Source: Sphingobacteriales bacterium 44-15 (lineage in GTDB: Bacteria > Bacteroidota > Bacteroidia > Chitinophagales > Chitinophagaceae). From it: a DNA stretch of 64,000 nt. Positions 18,608 to 27,661 of the stretch are shown here, in pieces. The notes beneath the pieces were generated by a model that searched no databases, was not told where the DNA came from, and saw only the letters and a list, made by a program, of their open reading frames with translations. Numbering within the stretch: the stretch's first letter is position 1; each line of letters opens with the position of its first letter. Position numbers and translations under genes: made by a program. The stretch spans positions 39,088-103,087 of the forward strand of contig MKWG01000022.1 of NCBI GenBank assembly GCA_001899685.1. The letters are read 5' to 3'.

Positions 18608-19795
18608 ATGTTGACGAATAATATCAGAGAATATTATAAAATAAAACCGATAAAATCAGATTGGAAAGAGTATGAACTGAAAAAAGCCTATGGCTGCAAA
18701 GTTCTTATTGACAAGAAAAATATTTTACAAAAGCTCATTATGGATAATTCTGATTTGGGCAATATTTCATACAAAGAAGTTGACTACAATGTTCCATTGA
18801 CCAGCGATTTTAAGATAATAACTAAAACAGGAAAATTAAAAGGACTATCATATTCGGTATTAGAAGCAATAAAACCGTCAAACAAATATTTCAGTGTTTC
18901 TTCAAATAATATCGATTTATATAATTGCGACAACGGTATTAATATCTTATTTGATTATGATCTTAAATTGAAATCGCCAAAAGATGTTATCCGATATATT
19001 GAAAAAAGAATGAAAAATACAACTGCTTTTGAAAAAGAGGAGTTTGAAAAATATACTTTCAACAAAAAACAAAAACGGAAAACAATAAAATCTGGAGATA
19101 TTTTTAGAATAAAGCTTAATAACCGTCAAATTGCGTATGGGCGGGTAATATTTGACCTTAATAAATTCCGAAATTTCAAGCCTGATTTTCTATCTGAATT
19201 AAATATAGGTTTTCGTGACAGTTTAATTTTTGACAAAGTATTAATGACGCCTGCATTAATTGATCTTTATCTCTTTAAAACAGACAACCCGCATTTAGAG
19301 TCAAGCGACTTTTATTCTATAAAAACGACACCTTCTCTTATTAAAAATTCAGAACTAATTAAAAACAACACTTTTAAGATTATAGGAAATATTCAACTTG
19401 ACCTATCCTCGTTTGATATTCCAATGAGTTGGGAAACATATTATCAATACAAACCAATATCCCATATCTTCAAATGGGGTGCAGGAATTAAAACATTTGC
19501 ACCTGTTAGCAGACTTGAAAAACTTACCGAGCTAACATTTCCGATAAACTATAAGCCTATTAGTCTTAGAGTTACTGAGGAATTGGATGGTTTCCTAACC
19601 TCTTGTATATCGGGAAAACCTAACTTCAAATATGTAAGTAGTAATGGTGACCTCAGAGAACCGCTATTTTCAGAAGTAAAGGAGATAATAAGTAAAAATA
19701 TCAACTTCGACATTGATACAAATGACTATAACAAATTTGCCAGGCAATTTGGATTTATGACAAAGGAAGAAATTCTATTATTCACACAATCATAA
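18608..19795 (+). CDS. Imm26-like immunity-type protein, A/T-rich, probably acquired
   Basis: The 395-aa protein has no signal peptide or membrane segment. Its middle (about 160-185, SGDIFRIKLNNRQIAYGRVIF) matches what I recall of Imm26 immunity domains, which protect against polymorphic toxins. The N-terminal half (VPLTSDFKII..., SVLEAIKPSNKYFSV) loosely resembles another immunity fold (Imm11-like). Base composition is visibly lower in GC than both neighbours, with many AAA, AAT and ATA codons, which points to horizontal transfer. No cognate toxin gene is adjacent, so it looks like an orphan immunity gene. It lies between the alpha-2-macroglobulin gene and pbpC. The function is inference from a short motif. 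Confidence 0.5.
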   Translation: MLTNNIREYYKIKPIKSDWKEYELKKAYGCKVLIDKKNILQKLIMDNSDLGNISYKEVDYNVPLTSDFKIITKTGKLKGLSYSVLEAIKPSNKYFSVSSNNIDLYNCDNGINILFDYDLKLKSPKDVIRYIEKRMKNTTAFEKEEFEKYTFNKKQKRKTIKSGDIFRIKLNNRQIAYGRVIFDLNKFRNFKPDFLSELNIGFRDSLIFDKVLMTPALIDLYLFKTDNPHLESSDFYSIKTTPSLIKNSELIKNNTFKIIGNIQLDLSSFDIPMSWETYYQYKPISHIFKWGAGIKTFAPVSRLEKLTELTFPINYKPISLRVTEELDGFLTSCISGKPNFKYVSSNGDLREPLFSEVKEIISKNINFDIDTNDYNKFARQFGFMTKEEILLFTQS

Positions 19796-19899
19796 TTCGA
19801 TTGACAGAATATTACGGTATACAGTTGAGGCAACGAATTTCTATATGTTGCGTATAAATATTATACAACATTCTAATGTTTAACAGAGAAGTATTAATT

Positions 19900-20685
19900 A
19901 TGAAAAAAGAGATCCTTATTTTTTTATTATTGCTGAATAACTTTTTCCTGTTTGGGCAGAGCAACCCTCACAAGCCGGGGTATGTAATTATAGCCAACGA
20001 TACAATTATAACATTGGCGAAAGTTGATTCGCTTGCTAAGTTGGGATATGTCAGATCAATCGCTAAAGGCGTAACGGAAGAAGAAAGAAATAAATTGTTT
20101 GAGCAATTCGGGAGCCGGATTGGCGACAAGGAATTTATTATTATCGTAACGCTTTATTCCGAAGCTGAGAAAGCGCAGCGGCAATCCGCGCAACCGCAGC
20201 AATCCGTTAAGCCTGATACTACGGCAAATAAAAATGGGTATCTTGTTAGTATTAATGACACCGCCAAAGACTTCACGGTGCAGATGATCAACGGAGAGAC
20301 AATAAGGCTGTCTGACTTAAAGGGGAAAGTTGTGATGCTGAATTTCTGGGCGACATGGTGTGCTCCCTGCCTGATGGAATTTTATGACTTCCCGTCAAAA
20401 ATCATTGCTCCTTTTAAAAACAGCAATTTTTTACTGCTCCCCGTTTCAAGAGGAGAACGTATGGAGCTGGTAAAAGCCAAAATGAAACACTTACAAAAGG
20501 ACGGTATCGGCTTTAATGTTGGCATAGATCCGACGGAAGAAATATGGAAACGCTTCGCGGAAGGGGCGATCCCGAAAAGTTTCCTGATCGATAAAAACGG
20601 GATTGTTAGATATATGAGCACTGGAAGTAACAATGCTAATTTAGATGAGACGGTATTGATGATTAAGAAATTGTTGAAGGAATAG
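19900..20685 (+). CDS. TlpA/ResA-like secreted thioredoxin
   Basis: The 261-aa product has a signal peptide (ILIFLLLLNNFFLFGQ) and an extra N-terminal region of about 95 residues of unknown role. A thioredoxin-fold domain begins near 115 (KDFTVQMINGETIRLSDLKGKVVMLNFWATWCAPC). The redox pair is C154 and C157 in WCAPC. The cis-Pro region appears as GAIPKSFLID. It probably reduces or isomerises disulfides, or supports cytochrome maturation, in the periplasm. The ATG at 19900 is preferred over 19876 because it directly precedes the signal peptide and has AGAGAAG upstream. The gene sits between the Imm26-like gene and the pbpC upstream island. Confidence 0.8.
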   Translation: MKKEILIFLLLLNNFFLFGQSNPHKPGYVIIANDTIITLAKVDSLAKLGYVRSIAKGVTEEERNKLFEQFGSRIGDKEFIIIVTLYSEAEKAQRQSAQPQQSVKPDTTANKNGYLVSINDTAKDFTVQMINGETIRLSDLKGKVVMLNFWATWCAPCLMEFYDFPSKIIAPFKNSNFLLLPVSRGERMELVKAKMKHLQKDGIGFNVGIDPTEEIWKRFAEGAIPKSFLIDKNGIVRYMSTGSNNANLDETVLMIKKLLKE

Positions 20686-20721
20686 AATATGGCAAAGAAA
20701 AAAAATAGAAGTTGAAAGCGA

Positions 20722-20747
20722 TGTGGAATACAAATGAAGAAATTATT
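20722..20747 (+). repeat. Direct repeat, copy 1 (duplicate of the pbpC start region)
   Basis: These 26 bp are identical to 21072-21097, which cover the last 12 bp before pbpC and its first 14 coding bases. In this copy the ATG at 20734 gives only MKKLLRHSGR before a stop. The two copies bracket a 324-bp palindrome-rich island. Confidence 0.85.
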
Positions 20748-21071
20748 GCGACATTCCGGTCGGTGAGACACCGACCGGTAGCGGCTTCTACAGGTGGGTG
20801 TCACCACCCACCTGCGAAAATTATATATACCCCTTTAACCTGGCTTTGCGCCTCTTTGCCTGCCCGAATGATTCGTTCAGGCGGGCGTAATACTTGGCGT
20901 GCTTTGCGGTAAAAAATAGAAATCTAACGGGTATATCCCTTGTTTTGCAGGCTGCGCCTGCTGAACCAATGATGAAATCCTTGCTCGAAGGCAACGTAAT
21001 AAAAAGCTGAAATAAGAACGAACAAAACAACAATGAGGTACTAGCGAGGTTTTCAGAAAACGGGAAAATAG
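20748..21071. repeat. Palindrome-rich dispersed repeat island upstream of pbpC
   Basis: The 324-bp non-coding island holds two perfect hairpins: CCGGTCGGTG (20756-20765) with CACCGACCGG (20769-20778), and CAGGTGGGTG (20791-20800) with CACCCACCTG (20805-20814). A GAAAATTATATATAC word (20815-20829) is shared with 44932-44946, followed by TTTGCG-type tracts and an imperfect hairpin near 20858-20884. Parts recur at 27499-27660 and 42613-42700. It is flanked by 26-bp direct repeats. No coding potential is recognised. Confidence 0.65.
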
Positions 21072-21083
21072 TGTGGAATACAA

Positions 21084-23495
21084 ATGAAGAAATTATTTAC
21101 CAAAATATATCGATACCTCACAGGGTTGAAAAGGCGCACCAAACTATGGTTGCTGTGCCTGTTGATCTGTATGATATGGTTTTGGTTAAGCCTGCCCCGC
21201 CCGCTTTTTAATACACCCACTTCATGGGTGATGGAAGATGCCAAAGGGCAACTGCTGGGCGCTACTATTGCCGCCGACGGGCAGTGGCGTTTTCCGTATA
21301 ATGCGGATGTGCCGGATAAATTTGCCAGGTGCATCGTAGCCTTTGAAGATAAGCGGTTTTACTATCATCCGGGGGTGGATTTACTTGCCATAGTGAGAGC
21401 GATCCGCCAGAATACCGGCGCCGCCCATACGGTAAGCGGTGGCAGCACCATTACCATGCAGGTAATGCGCATGTCGCGCGGCAGACAGCGGAATATTTTT
21501 CAGAAGATCGTAGAAAGCATACTGGCGCTGCGGCTTGAATTGTCTTATTCCAAAAAGGAAATACTTGCCTTATATGCTTCCAATGCACCTTTCGGCAGCA
21601 ATGTGATTGGCCTGGATGCGGCATCCTGGAGGTACTACGGGCGCCCGCCGCAGCAGCTTAGCTGGGGTGAAATGGCGGTACTGGCGGTATTGCCCAATGC
21701 CCCGGCGCTGGTGCACCCGGGCAGGAACAGGAATACTTTATTAAAAAAAAGGAACCTGTTGCTCGATAAGCTGCTGCAGCAAAAAAAGATAGACAGCTCC
21801 ACGCATGAGCTTGCCCTGCTGGAAGCTTTGCCCGATGAGCCTAAACCCCTGCCGCAGCTTGCACCGCACCTGCTGCAGCGTTTCAGGCAGGAGCACCGGG
21901 CAAAAGACCATGCTGTTGCGCATACCACTATCAATGCTGCCCTGCAGCAGAATGTCGCCCGTATTGTGGAACAATACCATGCTGCCTACAGGGGCAACAG
22001 CATCAACAATATTTGTGCGCTGGTGCTTGAAGTGGAAAGCGGAAATGTGCTGTCGTACGTGGGTAATGCCTACCACCCCGAAAACCCGGAGCTGCAAAGC
22101 CACGTGGATGTCATCAGTGCAGCAAGAAGCCCCGGCAGCACATTGAAGCCCCTGCTCTATGCCTGTATGCTGCACGAAGGAAAATTGCTGCCCGGTACGT
22201 TGGTGGCAGATATCCCTACACAGATCGGCGGCTATACCCCACAGAATTACGACAGGGACTATGACGGCGCCGTGCCTGCGCATCTTGCATTGTCAAGATC
22301 GCTGAATGTACCGGCTGTGCGCATGCTCAGGGATTATAAATACCCTCGGTTTTATGAAGTGCTGAAACAGCTTGGTATTACTACACTCCACCGGACTGCA
22401 GATAACTACGGGCTTTCTCTCATTCTCGGTGGCTGCGAGGTTACGCCCTGGGATCTGGCAGGTGTATATGCAGGCATGGCGAGAGCCTTGCATCATGCAG
22501 AACGCAATAAGGGAAAAATATTGAGATCAGATTTTCATCCGCCTGTTTATCTATCCGGCAATACTGCTCCTGAAAATGCTGATAAAGCTGCCATTAATTT
22601 CATTGACCCCATGGCTATATGGCAGATGTTCCAGGCAATGGAGGATGTGATGCGGCCGGGGGAGGAAGGATTGTGGAAACAGTTTACTTCCTCACAACGC
22701 GTTGCCTGGAAAACAGGTACCAGCTTTGGTTTTCGTGATGCCTGGGCAGTAGGGGTCACTCCGCGCTTTGTCACGGTAGTTTGGGTAGGCAACGGTAACG
22801 GCGAAGGCCGCCCGGGACTGATCGGTGTGCAGAAAGCAGCGCCCGTATTGTTTGATATCATTAAACAGCTTCCGGCTTCACCCTGGTTTAGTGCGCCTGC
22901 GGAGCGTCTGACCAGGGTTGCCGTATGTCATCAAAGCGGCTTCCGGGCAAATACAGACTGTACGGATATTGACAGCATAGCCGTTGCTGCAGAGGGATCC
23001 AACAGCCCCCTTTGCCCTTATCACAGCATTATTCACCTCGACCCCTCGCAACAGTACCGGGTAACCGGAGATTGCGTTTCCCCGTCATCCATGGTGCATA
23101 AAAGCTGGTTTATACTACCGCCGACAATGGAGTGGTATTACCGGCGGAAGCATTTTGATTATATGCCGGCGCCACCATATAAGGAGGGGTGTGGTAACAA
23201 TGCATCGCACCCGGCAATGGAGCTGATATATCCGGAGAACAATGCGAGAATATATGTGCCGGTGGAGATCAATGGTGAAAGGGGAAAGGCGGTATTCACG
23301 GCGGCACATCAAAAAACGGACGCCAGGATCTTCTGGCACCTGGATGACGAGTATATAGGAGAGACCACCCGGTTTCACCAGATGGCGCTGAGCCCTGCTC
23401 CCGGCAAGCATTTTATTACCCTTGTGGATGATGTAGGGGAACGGATCACGCATCAGTTTGAAGTGCTTGAGAACACGGCAGACGATAAACGATAA
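21084..23495 (+). CDS. pbpC: Penicillin-binding protein 1C
   Basis: This 803-aa bifunctional peptidoglycan synthase has a membrane anchor (about 18-36). The GT51 glycosyltransferase domain has catalytic E88 in FEDKRFYYHPG and GGSTITMQ. The transpeptidase domain has S352-T-L-K355, an SLN motif and K543-T-G. The C-terminal region (about 690-800) fits the BiPBP_C domain typical of PBP1C. In many bacteria it is paired with the alpha-2-macroglobulin gene, and the pair is thought to repair the wall and trap proteases after envelope breach. Its first 14 bases belong to a 26-bp direct repeat whose other copy is 350 bp upstream, so its promoter has probably been displaced or rebuilt. Confidence 0.93.
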   Translation: MKKLFTKIYRYLTGLKRRTKLWLLCLLICMIWFWLSLPRPLFNTPTSWVMEDAKGQLLGATIAADGQWRFPYNADVPDKFARCIVAFEDKRFYYHPGVDLLAIVRAIRQNTGAAHTVSGGSTITMQVMRMSRGRQRNIFQKIVESILALRLELSYSKKEILALYASNAPFGSNVIGLDAASWRYYGRPPQQLSWGEMAVLAVLPNAPALVHPGRNRNTLLKKRNLLLDKLLQQKKIDSSTHELALLEALPDEPKPLPQLAPHLLQRFRQEHRAKDHAVAHTTINAALQQNVARIVEQYHAAYRGNSINNICALVLEVESGNVLSYVGNAYHPENPELQSHVDVISAARSPGSTLKPLLYACMLHEGKLLPGTLVADIPTQIGGYTPQNYDRDYDGAVPAHLALSRSLNVPAVRMLRDYKYPRFYEVLKQLGITTLHRTADNYGLSLILGGCEVTPWDLAGVYAGMARALHHAERNKGKILRSDFHPPVYLSGNTAPENADKAAINFIDPMAIWQMFQAMEDVMRPGEEGLWKQFTSSQRVAWKTGTSFGFRDAWAVGVTPRFVTVVWVGNGNGEGRPGLIGVQKAAPVLFDIIKQLPASPWFSAPAERLTRVAVCHQSGFRANTDCTDIDSIAVAAEGSNSPLCPYHSIIHLDPSQQYRVTGDCVSPSSMVHKSWFILPPTMEWYYRRKHFDYMPAPPYKEGCGNNASHPAMELIYPENNARIYVPVEINGERGKAVFTAAHQKTDARIFWHLDDEYIGETTRFHQMALSPAPGKHFITLVDDVGERITHQFEVLENTADDKR

Positions 23496-23562
23496 ACGAC
23501 AGACGATAAACAGCAGGCTCCTTCGTGAAACTCCGTGTCTTGGTGCCTCCGTGGTTCAGAAT
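23480..23562. repeat. Short-period tracts after pbpC
   Basis: A GATAAACGATAAACGACAG tract (period 8-9, about 23483-23511) overlaps the pbpC stop. It is followed by a roughly 11-bp-period tract with TTCGTGAAACTCCGTGTCTT and CCTCCGTGG (23520-23553). Both are intergenic words I associate with Bacteroidota spacers. No gene is seen. Confidence 0.5.
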
Positions 23563-23567
23563 CATTT

Positions 23568-25265
23568 TCAAAACTCAAACTCCCTTCTCCCTATATTCCA
23601 TCTCAGCCCCATGGAAAAAAAGAGCTCATTTATCTTAGGTTGTCCTTCAACGTTATATCCGCGGTTAGCGATGCCGGCATCAATAAAAATATTCTGCAAC
23701 AATTCATATGATGCGGCAAAAGAAGCCAGCAGGCATTTGGCGGGAGTGCCTGTGCCGATAAAGAATCCGTAGTCTCTCGGGCGGCTGTTATAGCTTCTGA
23801 AAATGTCCCCGCCCATATTGACACCGGCAGAATCCAGTCCTTTTTTATAATACATCAGCTTTCCGGAAAAATAAAGCCGGGGCAGCGGCTGGTATTTCAG
23901 CAGCAGGATATATTCGCCGAAATTCGCACCCAGCGGATGGGCAAGCGGTTTATTATAGTGAGTAAATGCCGTAGCGCTGTCGTTGTGGGTATACATATAT
24001 GGGCGCACAAGGTTTATCTCAGCTAGCAGGTCGAGATTTTTTACTCCCAGTGCATCAATATATTTCGTGCCGACCTGAAGTGCGTGCTTGTTGAGCCAGC
24101 TTCCCCTGCCATAGTGCAATATATTGCTGAATACAAATTCGCCAATACCAAGCTGGCTGTACAGTTGCAGGCGATGAAAAAGATTTGATTTCAGGTCTAT
24201 GCCTACAGTGGCTTTTGATCCTCCGCTGCCCAACTGCATTTCGATAGAGCGGTAAAAAATTACAGGGTTGAAGTAGCTTAGCTCAATACCATTCCGCCCA
24301 TTGTATAATACGTTTTCATACACACCCACATTCAGCCACCTGGCTACCTGTACGCTCAGGTGATGCAGGGCCATATAGTTTTTGTAGCGGATGGTATCCC
24401 TGTTGGGAATGGGGTTGAAGGGAGCAATGAGTTCGGCGATCACCGTTTTGTAGCTGAACTTCCGCAACTGCACATCCATTTGCAGGTAGAGATAGTTGTT
24501 GCTGAAATCGCTCAACAGCAAGCTGCGGTATCCGTTGCCAATAAAAAGCTTATCGTATCCGAAACGGAAATTAAAATACTTCGATGCGGCAAAATCTATT
24601 CCTCCCCTGGCGTCAAAATAATCGTAGCCGTTTTTTTTGAAATTTTTGAAATAACCTGCATTGGGTACACCATGATGCGCAGCTACATATTGCTGCACAT
24701 ATAGGGGATCCCGTTCCTGGTTCTCGGTGATGTAGGTGTAAAAGCCTAGCTTACGCCCGATATTTCCTCTTACTGAGATACCCCTGGTATTTACAAATAA
24801 AGGATCATCCACCTTTGATGACTTGCCTGCCTGCAGGTTAAGTACCGGGTCTATGATCAGGGTAAAATCTTTGGCATAAGTTTCATACAGGTGTGCAGGG
24901 GTTTTAAAAAAAGTATTCCAGACAGGTCTACGCATATGAAAGGAGTCTCCAAATGCTTTTGTCCACTCTGCATTGTTCATCAGCAGGCTCCTGATATTGT
25001 ATTGGTCTACCGGCGATAGTGTTACGGGGAACTGCCCTTGTTTATAAAGGCTGTCAATATATTCTACGCGTTCTGTATACAGCTTCCTGCTATAAGGCTT
25101 AATGGTCGAAAATGAGCATACGGAGTCATTCTGCAATTTAATATCAAGCCTGTCCAGCAGTTGATATTGCTTATTGTCAAGATCAATACGGTCAGACTGG
25201 CTAAAAGCGGATAAAGAAAGGATCAGACCTGTTATCGCTAACCGGCAGGCTTTTATTACATGCAT
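23568..25265 (-). CDS. Outer-membrane beta-barrel protein (RemB/Wzi-like)
   Basis: This 565-aa protein starts with a signal peptide (ACRLAITGLILSLSAFSQ). From about residue 130 onward it consists of alternating strands rich in aromatic residues and ends in Phe (REFEF), as expected for an outer-membrane barrel. Segments such as LGFYTYITENQERDPLYVQQY and YFNFRFGYDKLFIGNGYRSLLLSDF are reminiscent of the RemB gliding-motility protein and of Wzi-type capsule-assembly barrels. I recall the resemblance but cannot confirm it. The N-terminal 120 residues form a soluble region (KPYSRKLYTERVEYIDSLY). It lies downstream of dapA on the same strand with a 187-bp gap that contains a hairpin. Confidence 0.6.
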   Translation of the reverse strand: MHVIKACRLAITGLILSLSAFSQSDRIDLDNKQYQLLDRLDIKLQNDSVCSFSTIKPYSRKLYTERVEYIDSLYKQGQFPVTLSPVDQYNIRSLLMNNAEWTKAFGDSFHMRRPVWNTFFKTPAHLYETYAKDFTLIIDPVLNLQAGKSSKVDDPLFVNTRGISVRGNIGRKLGFYTYITENQERDPLYVQQYVAAHHGVPNAGYFKNFKKNGYDYFDARGGIDFAASKYFNFRFGYDKLFIGNGYRSLLLSDFSNNYLYLQMDVQLRKFSYKTVIAELIAPFNPIPNRDTIRYKNYMALHHLSVQVARWLNVGVYENVLYNGRNGIELSYFNPVIFYRSIEMQLGSGGSKATVGIDLKSNLFHRLQLYSQLGIGEFVFSNILHYGRGSWLNKHALQVGTKYIDALGVKNLDLLAEINLVRPYMYTHNDSATAFTHYNKPLAHPLGANFGEYILLLKYQPLPRLYFSGKLMYYKKGLDSAGVNMGGDIFRSYNSRPRDYGFFIGTGTPAKCLLASFAASYELLQNIFIDAGIANRGYNVEGQPKINELFFSMGLRWNIGRREFEF

Positions 25266-25379
25266 GGATTGTGCTCTTTTACAACGGGAAATAACTGCTA
25301 TGTAAAAGAATTATTGCCCTCAGGTTATTGAATTTCAGGAGATAGGGGCGGGTCAGCCGGATTATGTCAGTGTATTATC

Positions 25380-25450
25380 GTGAGAAGTGAAAGGATAAAG
25401 GTGAAATGGGTTTCACCTCTCACGTCTACATTTCCCGTTTCACCATTCAC
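25380..25450. repeat. GTGAAA/TTTCAC hairpin tract after dapA
   Basis: Arms AGGTGAAA (25399-25406) and TTTCACCT (25411-25418) with a 4-base loop lie within a run of GTGAAA and TTTCAC words. The tract starts just after the dapA stop on the minus strand, so it could end or stabilise that transcript. It is a variant of the palindrome at 3571-3634. Confidence 0.55.
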
Positions 25451-25452
25451 TC

Positions 25453-26361
25453 CTAAGATACCAGCGCCCCCTGCCTTGCGCTGTGCTTCTGCAAAAACTG
25501 TTTGATCTTTTGGTGCAGCGTTTCGCTTACAGGAGTTACGGGCAGGCGAAGCACGTTTTCAATCAATCCCAGGTGGGTAAGGAATGATTTTACCCCGGCG
25601 GGATTATTTTCCACAAAGAGCAACTGGTATGCTTCCAGCAGGGTATCATTAATAGCTTTTGCTTCAGGCAGCCTGCCATCCAGCGCAGCGCGTACCATGC
25701 CTGAAAATTCATGAGGCATGCAGTTGGCGATCACACTGATCACGCCATCCATGCCACAGGCGATCTGCGGAAATCCCAACGCATCATCGCCGCTTGACAC
25801 CAGGAAGTCATCGGGACGGTATTTCAATATCTGCATACATTGCATTATATCTCCGCCCGCTTCTTTGATGCCGGTAATATTGGGTAGTTCTGCCAGCCGT
25901 AAAACGGTTCCGGCATCAAGGTTCCTGCCGGTGCGCCCGGGAACATTGTACAGGATCACCGGTTGTGGAGCTGCTTCTGCTATAGCTTTATAATGAAGAT
26001 ACAGTCCTTCCTGTGAAGGCTTGCTGTAATAAGGACTTACACTGAGAATAGCGGTAGCTTCTTTAAGAGGAAGGTGTTTCAGGTCTGCTACTGCTTCCCG
26101 GGTATTGTTTCCTCCTACACCCACCACTACAGGTACCCGCCCATTTACTTTTTCGTAAGTAAAATTGATAATGCTGATCTTTTCTTCTTTATCTATGGTA
26201 GGCGACTCGCCTGTGGTGCCAAGTGTTACGATATATTCTACTCCATTGTCAATAATGAAGTCAATGAGCTTTTCGAGTGCCGTATAATCTACACTGAAAT
26301 CCCTTTTAAAAGGAGTGACAATAGCAACTCCCGTTCCCCTGAGTTTTGTTCTACATGACAT
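25453..26361 (-). CDS. dapA: 4-hydroxy-tetrahydrodipicolinate synthase
   Basis: The 302-aa class I aldolase condenses pyruvate with aspartate semialdehyde, the first committed step to diaminopimelate and lysine. The Schiff-base lysine is K166 in GIKEAGGD. The Tyr/Arg active-site strand is LYNVPGRTGRN (Y138), and the Thr-Thr pair is in GTTGESPT (49-50). The length matches the family. A TAACTTTG -7-like box at 26366-26373 (minus strand) ends 5 bp from the ATG, so transcription may start almost at the initiation codon. accA lies upstream on the same strand after a 76-bp gap. Confidence 0.95.
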   Translation of the reverse strand: MSCRTKLRGTGVAIVTPFKRDFSVDYTALEKLIDFIIDNGVEYIVTLGTTGESPTIDKEEKISIINFTYEKVNGRVPVVVGVGGNNTREAVADLKHLPLKEATAILSVSPYYSKPSQEGLYLHYKAIAEAAPQPVILYNVPGRTGRNLDAGTVLRLAELPNITGIKEAGGDIMQCMQILKYRPDDFLVSSGDDALGFPQIACGMDGVISVIANCMPHEFSGMVRAALDGRLPEAKAINDTLLEAYQLLFVENNPAGVKSFLTHLGLIENVLRLPVTPVSETLHQKIKQFLQKHSARQGALVS

Positions 26362-26437
26362 GCTGCAAAGTTATTACTGAGATTTTGATTCAACAGTGTT
26401 GAAGTAAAATAAATTATCCCGTAGGAGAGGCTGCGTT

Positions 26438-27418
26438 TTATTCCGCCGTTTCTTCCCAGAATCCCATCCGGCTGTATTTTTCAATACGCTGATTGATCCT
26501 TTCGTCGGCAGGTATTTGCTTAAGCTCATCGAGCAACCGGAGCAGCACCTGCTTAAGGGAGGCAGAAGCTTCCTCGTAATTCCAGTGGGCTCCGCCATAA
26601 GGCTCTGCCACGATCTCGTCTACCAGTCCGAAACCTTTCATATCAGGAGGAGTAAGCTTTAACTGCTCTGCGGCTACTTCTTTTTTCTCCCAGCTCCGCC
26701 ACAGGATACTGCTGCAGTTTTCCGGGGAGATCACTGTATACCATGTGTTTTGCAGCATCAATACCCTGTCGCCCACACCAATGCCTAATGCACCGCCGCT
26801 TGCCCCTTCGCCGATGATCACGCATATTACAGGCACCCTGAGCCTCATCATCTCGTAAATATTCCGGGCAATAGCTTCACCCTGCCCCCTCATTTCCGCT
26901 TCTGCACCCGGAAAAGCCCCGGGAGTATCAATAAAAGTAATGACAGGCTTATTGAATTTTTCAGCTAACTTCATCAGTCTCAATGCTTTGCGATAACCTT
27001 CCGGGTTTGCCATGCCAAAATTGCGCAACTGCCGCATTTTGGTATTGATCCCTTTCTGGTGGCCGATCACCATCACTGTCTGCCCGTCAAGCTGGGCAAA
27101 GCCGCCTACAATGGCTTTATCGTCTCTAACGTTCCTGTCGCCAAAGAATTCAATAAAGTTGGTGAACATCCGCTTTATATAGGCATTGGTATACGGTCTG
27201 TCCGGGTGGCGGCTCAATTGTACACGCTGCCAGGGAGTTAAATTGCAGGTGATATCCTTTCTCTTCTCTGCCAGCGATTGCTCCAACTGGGCTATGGCAT
27301 TGGCATAATCTACTTTGGGATTTTTTTCAGCCATCTCTTTCAACTGTGATAGCTGATCGTATACTTCTTTTATCGGTTTCTCAAAATCCAGAAATTGTCG
27401 TTGTTTGAATTGAGGCAT
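26438..27418 (-). CDS. accA: Acetyl-CoA carboxylase carboxyltransferase subunit alpha
   Basis: The 326-aa cytoplasmic protein is the AccA half of the carboxyltransferase that transfers carboxyl from biotin to acetyl-CoA, making malonyl-CoA for fatty-acid synthesis. The N-terminal helix region ([18 protein letters not shown]), [20 protein letters not shown] segment, [20 protein letters not shown], and the crotonase-fold core [29 protein letters not shown] followed by [15 protein letters not shown] are all typical. The length matches the family. The partner accD is not in the window, as is common. A TACTTTTG -7-like box lies at 27439-27446, 21 bp before the ATG. Confidence 0.95.
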   Translation of the reverse strand: MPQFKQRQFLDFEKPIKEVYDQLSQLKEMAEKNPKVDYANAIAQLEQSLAEKRKDITCNLTPWQRVQLSRHPDRPYTNAYIKRMFTNFIEFFGDRNVRDDKAIVGGFAQLDGQTVMVIGHQKGINTKMRQLRNFGMANPEGYRKALRLMKLAEKFNKPVITFIDTPGAFPGAEAEMRGQGEAIARNIYEMMRLRVPVICVIIGEGASGGALGIGVGDRVLMLQNTWYTVISPENCSSILWRSWEKKEVAAEQLKLTPPDMKGFGLVDEIVAEPYGGAHWNYEEASASLKQVLLRLLDELKQIPADERINQRIEKYSRMGFWEETAE

Positions 27419-27661
27419 ATATTGGCTTTAGGAGTGGACAAAAGTAGTATTTAATAAATAAACCGGCTGAATGTTCCCTGCCGCATTTCAATTTTTCGAA
27501 GGGGGGGTGATGGCGTCCGCCTGTAGACCCCGCTACCGGACGGTGTCTCACCCATAGCCGTACTTAAGGAACTTAAGCGCTCCGGGCTAAAGTTGGCTAT
27601 GGTGTCTCACCGACGGGAAAGTCGTGCATGGAGCAAAAAATTGAAATGCGCCTAATGTTCC
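27419..27661. repeat. Dispersed palindromic repeat between purM-like gene and accA
   Basis: From about 27499 the spacer carries CGGTGTCTCACCCATAGCCG (27540-27559), then GGCTATGGTGTCTCACCGAC (27594-27613), an inverted pair. It ends with GTGCATGGAGCAAAAAATTG followed by AAATGCGCC (27624-27652). The modules match those at 11700-11750, 20756-20830, 42187-42260 and 42613-42704. The accA promoter occupies its right-hand neighbourhood. Confidence 0.65.

Noticed and set aside
20748-21071. Insertion sequence with a transposase upstream of pbpC
   Set aside because: Direct repeats flank it, but there is no reading frame with transposase features and no terminal inverted repeats; called a repeat island only.
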